Shown here: piece by piece, positions 1-5,768 of the stretch
How the letters are laid out: every line of letters begins with the position of its first letter
Position numbering within the stretch: the stretch's first letter is position 1
Origin: Desulfobacteraceae bacterium
GTDB lineage: Bacteria; Desulfobacterota; Desulfobacteria; Desulfobacterales; SURF-7
DNA length: 6,292 nt
Reading direction: 5' to 3'
Assembly: GCA_030618925.1 (NCBI GenBank)
Contig: JAUXCK010000175.1
Coordinates: 1-6,292, forward strand
Program-made: the position numbers and the translations under genes
The notes under the pieces: generated by a model
The model's input: the letters and a program-made list of their open reading frames with translations, nothing else
Told to the model about the DNA's origin: nothing
The model's database searches: none

Positions 1-20
1 ACAGGCAATCATCCCTCTTG

Positions 21-36
21 TGCGAACAGGCTCGCA
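21..36. repeat. Short inverted repeat just after the ftsZ stop
   Basis: Arms TGCGA and TCGCA (perfect, 5 bp) enclose a 6-nt loop and begin right after the ftsZ TAA. No T-run follows on the minus strand, so it does not look like an intrinsic terminator. It could be a small 3' stem between ftsZ and a gene outside the window. The remaining 20 bases to the edge hold nothing I can identify. Confidence 0.35.
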
Positions 37-1224
37 TTAATCGGCTTTTCTTCTTAAAAAGGTCGGCACATCAAGGTCATCATGATCCAGGATCATGCCT
101 TTCAGTCCCCTGTAAATTGCACCTGAATCCTCACCCACTGCCGCTTTTTTCCGAATGAAGGTCGGCTCTTCAAATTTAGACGCATTTTCAACATCTTCAG
201 GTGTAATATCGCGAATTTTTCCTCTGAGTTCCGCCACTTCATTCCTGGCAGTGTCCCGTGTCCACTTATCGGCCCCGATCCCGGTGGCAATAACGGTAAC
301 CCGCATCTCATCGCCAAGGGACTCATCTATGGCCTGCCCCCAGATAATATCCGCGTCATCGCCCACTTCTTCATAGATGCGGTCAGATGCTTCGGTCATC
401 TCATCGAGGGTCATGTCGCTTGTGCAGGTAATGTTTATCAGGACCCCTCTGGCACCGGCAATGGAGATATCTTCCAGCAAAGGATGCGATATGGCCCGCT
501 CAGCTGCTTCGGTTGCCCGGTTTTCGCCTGACGCAATACCGATTCCCATGAGGGCCAGACCGGCCTTTGACATGGTGGTCTTGACATCGGCAAAGTCAAG
601 GTTGACCAGTCCCGGCACCATGATAAGATCCGTAATCCCTTTAACCGAATGATGCAGGATTTCATCTGCCTTTTTGAACATCTCGAGCATCTTGGCATTT
701 TTAGGTGCAATCCCGCGCAACCGATCATTGGGTATGGTAATCACGGTATCCGCAACATTTTTCAGGGCCTCGATCCCATCCTCCGCCATTTTTGCCCGCT
801 TTTTACCTTCAAAGGAAAAGGGCCTCGACACCACGGCAACGGTCAGTGCACCGATCTCCTTACAGATCTCAGCAATGACGGGGCTGGCACCGGTACCGGT
901 CCCACCGCCAAAACCGGCTGTCAGGAAAATCATATGGCTTCCCTCCAGAATCGCCCGGATTTCATCCCTGTTTTCCAGCGCAGCCTCCCGCCCTATATTC
1001 GGGTCCGCGCCGGCCCCAAGTCCTTCGGTCAATTTTGTCCCGATCTGGAGCTTCGTCTTTGCCGAAGAAATGTCAAGGGCTTGTGCATCTGTATTGGCAG
1101 CAATAAAATCGACTCCCAAAAGATTCGACTCGACCATGTTGTTGATCGCGTTTCCACCAGCCCCGCCAACCCCAATTACTTTAATTTTTGCCGAGGTCTC
1201 ACTTTCCACATACGTAAAATTCAT
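37..1224 (-). CDS. ftsZ: FtsZ, tubulin-like cell division GTPase
   Basis: FtsZ polymerises with GTP into the ring that organises the division site. With the start chosen here it has 395 residues. The GTP-binding domain shows KVIGVGGAGGNAINNM (15-30), ANTDAQAL (43-50) and the tubulin signature GGGTGTG (106-112). The catalytic T7 loop NLDFADV is at 208-214, with the Asp pair (D210, D213) that completes GTP hydrolysis in the next subunit. A short linker follows, and the protein ends in DVPTFLRRKAD, the conserved peptide bound by FtsA and other partners. A near copy, EEPTFIRKKAA, lies in the linker at 352-362. An ATG at 1239 is in frame and would add five residues, but it overlaps the GGAGGTGGGG ribosome site. 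The ATG at 1224 has ideal spacing and gives the usual MxFxxxE-type start. It is last in the visible operon. Confidence 0.97.
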   Translation of the reverse strand: MNFTYVESETSAKIKVIGVGGAGGNAINNMVESNLLGVDFIAANTDAQALDISSAKTKLQIGTKLTEGLGAGADPNIGREAALENRDEIRAILEGSHMIFLTAGFGGGTGTGASPVIAEICKEIGALTVAVVSRPFSFEGKKRAKMAEDGIEALKNVADTVITIPNDRLRGIAPKNAKMLEMFKKADEILHHSVKGITDLIMVPGLVNLDFADVKTTMSKAGLALMGIGIASGENRATEAAERAISHPLLEDISIAGARGVLINITCTSDMTLDEMTEASDRIYEEVGDDADIIWGQAIDESLGDEMRVTVIATGIGADKWTRDTARNEVAELRGKIRDITPEDVENASKFEEPTFIRKKAAVGEDSGAIYRGLKGMILDHDDLDVPTFLRRKAD

Positions 1225-1227
1225 AAT

Positions 1228-1237
1228 CCCCACCTCC
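1228..1237 (-). promoter_or_regulatory. ftsZ ribosome binding site, decides the start
   Basis: GGAGGTGGGG read on the minus strand lies with 6 nt between its GGAGGTG core and the ATG at 1224. The upstream in-frame ATG (1239-1237) shares its G with this motif and has no comparable site of its own at a usable distance. The sequence therefore favours 1224 as the true ftsZ start. The strength of the site fits the high FtsZ level cells need, which is inference. Confidence 0.85.
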
Positions 1238-1243
1238 ATTAAT

Positions 1244-1260
1244 CCTTATGGTTACTAAGG
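1244..1260. repeat. Short inverted repeat upstream of the ftsZ ribosome site
   Basis: Arms CCTTA and TAAGG (perfect, 5 bp) are separated by 7 nt. In the ftsZ mRNA this stem would end 6 nt before the GGAGG ribosome site, close enough to influence ribosome access. The stem is only 5 bp with three A-U pairs, so it is weak on its own. Confidence 0.4.
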
Positions 1261-1264
1261 CTCC

Positions 1265-1276
1265 TTTGCATGCAAA
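1265..1276. repeat. 12-bp perfect palindrome in ftsZ leader
   Basis: The sequence TTTGCATGCAAA is a perfect self-complementary 12-mer and does not extend further. It overlaps the middle AAAGGAG motif on the minus strand. As RNA it has no loop and would make a poor hairpin, so if it matters it is more likely a DNA-binding site for a dimeric protein than an RNA stem. It could also be chance. Confidence 0.5.
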
Positions 1277-1327
1277 CCGCTTGCTGCGAAGGACACTAAC
1301 TAATCAATGTTTATCCATCTCCTTAAA

Positions 1328-2551
1328 CTATATGATATCCTGAACCCACCGCTTCATCCTGTTGATAATCCGGTTGAAGATATTTGAATCCCGGATCCGA
1401 AATTTTGTTTCAGGCCTGTTTCGGGCCCCAAATAAAACCAGCCCGACGCCTGTGGCATACATGGGGTTATTGACCACATCCACCAACCCGCTGATGCCAA
1501 GGGGTTTACCCAGGCGTACCGGGAGGTCCAGGATCGGTTCCGCTATATCTGTCACCCCTTCCAAAAGAGCACTGCCACCGGTGACAACAGCGCCTGACGT
1601 AATCAGATTTTCCATCCCGGACCGTTCGATCTCCCTTTTAAGAAGCGTAAACATCTCCTCCATGCGAGGCTCGAGTATTTCACCCAGAATCTGTCTGGAC
1701 AGTTTTCGCGGTTTATGCCCCCCCATGCCGGGCACCTCAATGGTCTCATCACCGCTGATCAGGCTTGACAGGCAGGAGCCGTATTTTTTCTTGATCTTTT
1801 CGGCTTCCGCCATGGGGGCCCTCAGTCCGATGGAAACGTCATTGGTCAGATTATTCCCGCCCAGGGCCAGAACAAAAGTATGCCGGATATTGTTCCTGTG
1901 AAAAATGGCAAGGTCTGTTGTCCCACCGCCGAGATCCAGCAAAACGGTTCCCAGGTCTTTTTCTTCCCGGGTCAGTACAGACTCACCAGAAGCCAGAGAT
2001 TCCAGGATAATATCACAGACATCCAGGCCGGCCCGGTTTACACACTTGACAATATTATGGGCTGATGCCACTGCACCGGTTACAATATGAATTTTTGTCT
2101 CCAGCCGGACACCATCCATTCCCACAGGATTCTGAATGCCTGGCTGGTCGTCGACGATGAACTCCTGGGGAAGCACATGAATCACCTCGCGATCCATTGG
2201 AATCGCAACCGCCCTTGCCGCATCAATCACCCGGTCAACATCATGCTGGGTAATTTCAGATCCTTTAACCGCTATAATCCCATGACTGTTAAAACCGATA
2301 ATATGCCCCCCTGCAATCCCGACATACACAGACGAGATCTCACAGCCTGCCATTAATTCAGCCTCTTCTACAGCTTTCTTGATCGATTCCACGGTCGATT
2401 CGATATTGACGACCACACCTTTGCGAAGCCCGACAGAAGGATGCGTACCAATGCCGATGATATTCGTTTCGGTGCCGGAGACTTCTCCAACGACTGTGCA
2501 TATTTTAGTGGTGCCGATATCAAGACCGACAATGAGTTCAGGTCCTTGCAC
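1328..2551 (-). CDS. ftsA: FtsA, actin-like membrane tether of the Z-ring
   Basis: FtsA is an actin-fold ATP-binding protein that binds the C-terminal peptide of FtsZ and anchors it to the inner membrane, then recruits later division proteins. At 407 residues it is of normal length. Visible are phosphate-1 motif VGLDIGTTK (8-16), the 1C/SHS2 insertion that replaces actin subdomain 1B (about 85-165, beginning GFNSHGIIAVKG), phosphate-2 motif DLGGGTTD (206-213), the lysine-rich segment EAEKIKKKYG (249-258), and the adenosine motif GAVVTGGSALLEGV (320-333). The last 15 residues (NRIINRMKRWVQDII) form an amphipathic helix with basic and bulky hydrophobic faces, the expected membrane-targeting sequence. 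The start is GTG at 2551, preceded by AAGGAGGT at 5 nt. This ribosome site lies inside the end of ftsQ, so the two are probably translationally coupled. The stop is TAG, 103 nt before ftsZ. Confidence 0.97.
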   Translation of the reverse strand: MQGPELIVGLDIGTTKICTVVGEVSGTETNIIGIGTHPSVGLRKGVVVNIESTVESIKKAVEEAELMAGCEISSVYVGIAGGHIIGFNSHGIIAVKGSEITQHDVDRVIDAARAVAIPMDREVIHVLPQEFIVDDQPGIQNPVGMDGVRLETKIHIVTGAVASAHNIVKCVNRAGLDVCDIILESLASGESVLTREEKDLGTVLLDLGGGTTDLAIFHRNNIRHTFVLALGGNNLTNDVSIGLRAPMAEAEKIKKKYGSCLSSLISGDETIEVPGMGGHKPRKLSRQILGEILEPRMEEMFTLLKREIERSGMENLITSGAVVTGGSALLEGVTDIAEPILDLPVRLGKPLGISGLVDVVNNPMYATGVGLVLFGARNRPETKFRIRDSNIFNRIINRMKRWVQDII

Positions 2552-3416
2552 GGGTAACCTCCTTTTGTTTCCTGGCTGACGACAGCACCTTCGCAGGCCT
2601 CAGAACGATTCGATCAAGATTAACCAGATTAAGTGAATCGACCTTTGTGAAGAGCTTCTCCCTTTTTAAATAAAAATAGATCTTCTTCAGCCTGTCGTAC
2701 TTGACTCCATAGTGACTGTATCCCAGAAGAATCGATTTTATCCTGCCGGAAGTATACAGCTTCAGTCCAATTTCCCTGTCCACGTCAATCTGCCTGATAA
2801 CGAGTCCCGGAATATCTTTTTCAGCTTTTTGTTTTAACTCAAGCGCCTCCATGACAGCGGCATAGGCCATACCCCTCGGTTGCCCGGAAGGGTTCAAATC
2901 CGAATAATCAAGGCCCGTCACAATAGGCAGGAGAGGTTGATCGGTTTCATCCATTTCCTTGAATATTTCGCCCTGCCCATTGATCAAAAAATGTCTCCCC
3001 AGATATAAAACGGCGACCGGGTCGTGCTCCTTCACTGTAATGCTTACCGCCGCCGGAAACACCCTGGCGACTTCAGCCTCCGATATCCACGGGTGTGACA
3101 TCAGCCTGGCCCTGACGAGCGTGAGATTCATCGAAAGAATATTGTCCCCGATCCTGATTCCCGCCTGGTTCAAGATATCTGCGCGGGAAAGCCTTTGCCC
3201 TTCGTTGGCTGAGATGGCCGTTGCCTCAAAGTATGACCATTGCATCAGAAGATCATGAATAAAAACCAGCCCCAGGCTCATCAGGCCCAACAGGGCGATC
3301 CCTGCCAAAGTTGTCACACTAAGGACCACCGGCGATTTGAACCGGCCCCTGCCGCGAGAATGGTTTTTACGGGTTTTTTTCTTGTACTTGTTTTGACGTA
3401 TTTTCTTTTTAGCCAA
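2538..3416 (-). CDS. ftsQ: FtsQ, cell division protein (POTRA domain, inner membrane)
   Basis: FtsQ is a bitopic inner-membrane protein that links the cytoplasmic Z-ring to the periplasmic FtsB/FtsL and septal synthase complex. The 292-residue product has a cytoplasmic tail of about 27 residues with 14 Lys/Arg. One membrane segment follows (about 30-57), then a POTRA domain (about 62-131: the ISRADILNQAG-like region, IRIGDNILSMNL, HPWISEAEVARVFPAAVSI split across strands), and then the FtsQ beta domain (about 134-275). This ends in LVNLDRIVLRP, matching the family's terminal DLR-x-x-x-RIVLRP strand. The start is TTG at 3416. An in-frame TAA lies two codons upstream and the next Met (residue 46) is inside the membrane segment, so TTG is the only start that keeps the tail. 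AGAGGT lies about 8 nt before it. It overlaps murB by 8 nt and ftsA by 14 nt. No ddl gene precedes it. Confidence 0.93.
   Translation of the reverse strand: MAKKKIRQNKYKKKTRKNHSRGRGRFKSPVVLSVTTLAGIALLGLMSLGLVFIHDLLMQWSYFEATAISANEGQRLSRADILNQAGIRIGDNILSMNLTLVRARLMSHPWISEAEVARVFPAAVSITVKEHDPVAVLYLGRHFLINGQGEIFKEMDETDQPLLPIVTGLDYSDLNPSGQPRGMAYAAVMEALELKQKAEKDIPGLVIRQIDVDREIGLKLYTSGRIKSILLGYSHYGVKYDRLKKIYFYLKREKLFTKVDSLNLVNLDRIVLRPAKVLSSARKQKEVTRART
2557..2564 (-). promoter_or_regulatory. ftsA ribosome binding site inside ftsQ
   Basis: AAGGAGGT, a full match to the anti-Shine-Dalgarno complement, lies 5 nt before the GTG start of ftsA and within the last codons of ftsQ. It fixes the GTG at 2551 as the start. 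It also suggests that ribosomes finishing ftsQ, 14 nt beyond the ftsA start, assist initiation. Confidence 0.85.
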
Positions 3417-4362
3417 CGATCTTTACCTCTGGTTCGAGTTTGATATCAAATGTGTTATAGATTTCTTCCTGAACCGTTTCCATCAATGCCATGATATCCG
3501 CTGCAGTCCCGTCACCTGTATTGATGATAAAATTCGCATGTTTTTCTGAAATTTTCGCGCCCCCGATCTGTTTTCCCTTAAGGCCGGCCAGATCGATCAG
3601 CTCACCCGCTGATTTTCCAGAAACCGGATTTTTAAAAAAACAACCGGCGCTTGCTGCACCTGTGGGTTGTCTTTTCCTGCGATTTTCCAGGACAACCTCA
3701 GCCTCCCGCTTTATCGCCCCGGGGTCTCCTTTCTGAAGGCTGAAGCTGCCTTCAAGAATGACAGGTTTCTCCATGCCTTTAATTGAAAGTTTCCGGTACG
3801 AAAACCCCATGTCGCATTTTTCAATCACCCGGGCGCTCCCGGAAGGGTCGAGACCTTTTATCCTGAAAATGACATCTTGTATCGTCCCCATGGCAGTCCC
3901 GGCATTCATCATGATCGCCCCGCCCACAGTACCCGGAATACCCACCGCAAAATTCATCCCCTGCCACCCTTTTTCAATGGCGAATCGGCAAAGGGCGCTC
4001 AGCCGCGTTCCTGCTGCTGCGGTGACCCTCACAAGATCACCTCCCCCCGATGCCATGGAAATTTGTCTCCTGATTTTTCTCGTTGAGATAACAATCCCGC
4101 GGACACCGCTGTCTTTGACGAGTAAATTGGTTCCATCCCCGACAACCATCCATAAAATTTTCTTTTCGTCAGCCCTTTTGACAACCCGGTACATCTCCTC
4201 AATATTCTCAGGCTCCACAAAGGCATCCGCACACCCGCCAACACGAAAAGAGGTATGCTTTGCCATTGATTCATCAAACTTTGCACGCTCGGCAAAGATG
4301 CCTTTAAGCCAGATTTTACAATTCTGATCAATCGTCATACCCCGTTCTTTTCCCGAGTTCAC
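3409..4362 (-). CDS. murB: MurB, UDP-N-acetylenolpyruvoylglucosamine reductase (type II-like)
   Basis: MurB is a cytoplasmic FAD enzyme that uses NADPH to reduce UDP-GlcNAc-enolpyruvate to UDP-MurNAc, the substrate of the MurC encoded next to it. Residues 36-43 (HTSFRVGG) and GDGTNLLV (75-82) begin the FAD domain. GIPGTVGGAIMMNAG (141-155) is the second flavin motif, FSYR (187-190) carries the conserved active-site Arg, and EPEV (310-313) has the conserved late Glu. The proton-donor motif, usually GS(x)F(K/Q)xP, reads GCFFKNP (240-246), with Cys241 where E. coli-type enzymes have Ser. Length (317) and the short C-terminal part fit type II MurB. The start chosen is GTG at 4362, giving the GTGA overlap with the murC stop. 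An ATG nine codons in (4338) is a real alternative, since neither has a strong Shine-Dalgarno motif. The 3' end overlaps ftsQ by 8 nt. Confidence 0.95.
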   Translation of the reverse strand: MNSGKERGMTIDQNCKIWLKGIFAERAKFDESMAKHTSFRVGGCADAFVEPENIEEMYRVVKRADEKKILWMVVGDGTNLLVKDSGVRGIVISTRKIRRQISMASGGGDLVRVTAAAGTRLSALCRFAIEKGWQGMNFAVGIPGTVGGAIMMNAGTAMGTIQDVIFRIKGLDPSGSARVIEKCDMGFSYRKLSIKGMEKPVILEGSFSLQKGDPGAIKREAEVVLENRRKRQPTGAASAGCFFKNPVSGKSAGELIDLAGLKGKQIGGAKISEKHANFIINTGDGTAADIMALMETVQEEIYNTFDIKLEPEVKIVG

Positions 4363-5738
4363 AGTTGATCCAATACCTTTTCGCCAACTTTCCAGACATC
4401 TCCCGCCCCCAGGGTTAAAAGAATATCGCCTTTTGTCAGAAGTTTTTTCAAATATGACACAGCTGCATCCGGGTCGTCGGCCACGGTCACATTTTTATGC
4501 CCGTGTGCCATGATGGCCTCATAAAGTGCATGTGCATTAACACCATTTATTTTTGTTTCACCGGCCGCATAAATCGGCATGACCACCAACGCATCTGACT
4601 GATAAAATGACCGTGTGAAATCAGAAAACAGCGCTTTGGTTCGGGTGTAACGGTGGGGCTGAAAGGCCACAATGATCCGTTTCCCCGGCCAGCTTTTCCT
4701 GATGGCAGACAGAGTGGTTTTGATTTCTGTTGGATGATGCCCGTAGTCATCCATGACAATGACATCTTTTTTTTCTCCCTTGACTTCAAGCCTTCTTTGA
4801 ACCCCCTGATGGATCTCTAATCCCTTCTTGATCACATGAAAAGACATATCCAGTTCTATGCCCACGGCAATACTCGCCAGGGCATTACTGACATTGTGAA
4901 TTCCCGGCAGATTCAAATTAATGTCACCCAGCAGTCGGTCATGATGAAACACAGAAAATCTACTCTTGGGCCCTTCAAATTCGATGTGTCGCGCCTGCAA
5001 ATCAGCCTGTGTACTCATGCCGTATGTTGTAAATCGTTTCTTTATATCCGGAATCAGATCTTGTACGGATTCATTGTCAAGGCATAACACCACCAGGCCG
5101 TAGAAAGGGACGCGATCAATAAAATCCAGAAAAGCCTTTTTAATGTCATCAAGATCCTTGTAGAAATCGAGATGTTCTCTGTCGATATTTGTGACCACCG
5201 CTATGGTGGGTGAAATTTTTAAAAAAGATCCGTCACTTTCATCTGCTTCGGCAACGATAAAATCTCCCTTTCCCAAAACAGCGTTGGTCCCGGCACTATT
5301 CAGTTTTCCGCCGATAACGACCGTCGGATCAAGTCCGCCCATATCCAGAACCGAAGATACCATGGAGGTCGTTGAGGTTTTTCCATGTGCACCGGCAACT
5401 GCGATGCTGTATTTCAGCCGCATGAGTTCGCCCAGCATTTCCGCCCTTGGAATAACAGGTATGGACGCTTTCCGCGCAGCCAGAACCTCCGGGTTGTCTC
5501 CTGTGATCGCTGATGATGTGACCACAACATCCGCCCCCCTGATATGGCCTTCCTGATGATCTTTATAGATTGTGCCGCCCAGGTCTTCCAGGCGACTGGT
5601 AATATCCGACAGAACAAGATCCGAACCAGACACCCGGTATCCCAGGTTTAAGAGAAGTTCGGCGATGCCGCTCATGCCGATGCCGCCGATGCCCACAAAA
5701 AAAATATGATATTTTTTCTGATACATTTGTTTAATCAT
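4359..5738 (-). CDS. murC: MurC, UDP-N-acetylmuramate--L-alanine ligase
   Basis: MurC uses ATP to join L-alanine to UDP-MurNAc in the cytoplasm, the first amino-acid addition of the peptidoglycan stem peptide. At 459 residues it is of normal full length. The N-terminal UDP-binding domain has GIGGIGMSGIAEL at about residues 16-28. The central ATPase domain has the P-loop GAHGKTST at 116-123, EADESDGSFL at 164-173 and NIDREHLDFY at 184-193. The C-terminal domain has DDYGHHPTEI at 330-339 and FQPHRYTRT at 359-367. The HH, HPTEI and PHRYTR motifs distinguish MurC from MurD, MurE and MurF. The ATG at 5738 is the first possible start after the in-frame murG stop. No clear Shine-Dalgarno motif precedes it, so translation may depend on ribosomes arriving from murG; a second ATG at residue 5 is no better supplied. 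Its TGA overlaps the murB GTG by 4 nt. Confidence 0.97.
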   Translation of the reverse strand: MIKQMYQKKYHIFFVGIGGIGMSGIAELLLNLGYRVSGSDLVLSDITSRLEDLGGTIYKDHQEGHIRGADVVVTSSAITGDNPEVLAARKASIPVIPRAEMLGELMRLKYSIAVAGAHGKTSTTSMVSSVLDMGGLDPTVVIGGKLNSAGTNAVLGKGDFIVAEADESDGSFLKISPTIAVVTNIDREHLDFYKDLDDIKKAFLDFIDRVPFYGLVVLCLDNESVQDLIPDIKKRFTTYGMSTQADLQARHIEFEGPKSRFSVFHHDRLLGDINLNLPGIHNVSNALASIAVGIELDMSFHVIKKGLEIHQGVQRRLEVKGEKKDVIVMDDYGHHPTEIKTTLSAIRKSWPGKRIIVAFQPHRYTRTKALFSDFTRSFYQSDALVVMPIYAAGETKINGVNAHALYEAIMAHGHKNVTVADDPDAAVSYLKKLLTKGDILLTLGAGDVWKVGEKVLDQL

Positions 5739-5768
5739 TCGAAATACAGGCCGCTGAAAACCGTGCTG

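Larger units (their letters stand above)
1225..1327 (-). promoter_or_regulatory. ftsA-ftsZ intergenic leader
   Basis: This is the only sizeable gap in the visible operon; all other junctions are overlaps or 30 nt. Read on the minus strand it holds AAGGAGATGG just after the ftsA stop (1324-1315), AAAGGAG in the middle (1267-1261) and the ftsZ ribosome site at the end. It also holds a 12-bp palindrome (1265-1276) and a short stem (1244-1260). I see no convincing sigma-70 promoter and no terminator with a T-run. It is probably a transcribed leader that may tune ftsZ translation or carry an ftsZ promoter of a type I cannot recognise by eye. Confidence 0.45.

Noticed and set aside
21..36. Inverted repeat after ftsZ as an intrinsic terminator
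   Set aside because: The stem is only 5 bp and no T-run follows on the minus strand. It is listed only as a repeat.
649..1258. Two long plus-strand open frames of about 195 codons opposite ftsZ
   Set aside because: Both lie wholly antisense to the conserved GTPase domain of ftsZ, in two different frames at once, with no recognisable domain. They are by-products of the codon composition of ftsZ.
1304..1318. Four-codon mini-ORF (MDKH) just after the ftsA stop as a leader peptide
   Set aside because: Its ATG directly abuts the AAGGAG motif, leaving no spacer for initiation, and it has no attenuator-like codon content.
1327..1332. TATAGT on the minus strand at the end of ftsA as a -10 box for an ftsZ promoter
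   Set aside because: No acceptable -35 hexamer lies 16-18 nt upstream, and the hexamer falls within codons needed by ftsA. It is too weak to annotate.
1362..1901. Plus-strand open frame of 179 codons opposite ftsA
   Set aside because: It mirrors conserved FtsA coding sequence and shows no independent protein features.
3758..4327. Plus-strand open frame of 189 codons opposite murB
   Set aside because: It is antisense to the FAD domain of a clear MurB, has no recognisable family features and no supporting context.
5739..5768. murG-murC gap as a promoter or regulatory site
   Set aside because: Thirty bases with no promoter hexamers, repeat or clear ribosome site; it reads as a plain operon spacer.
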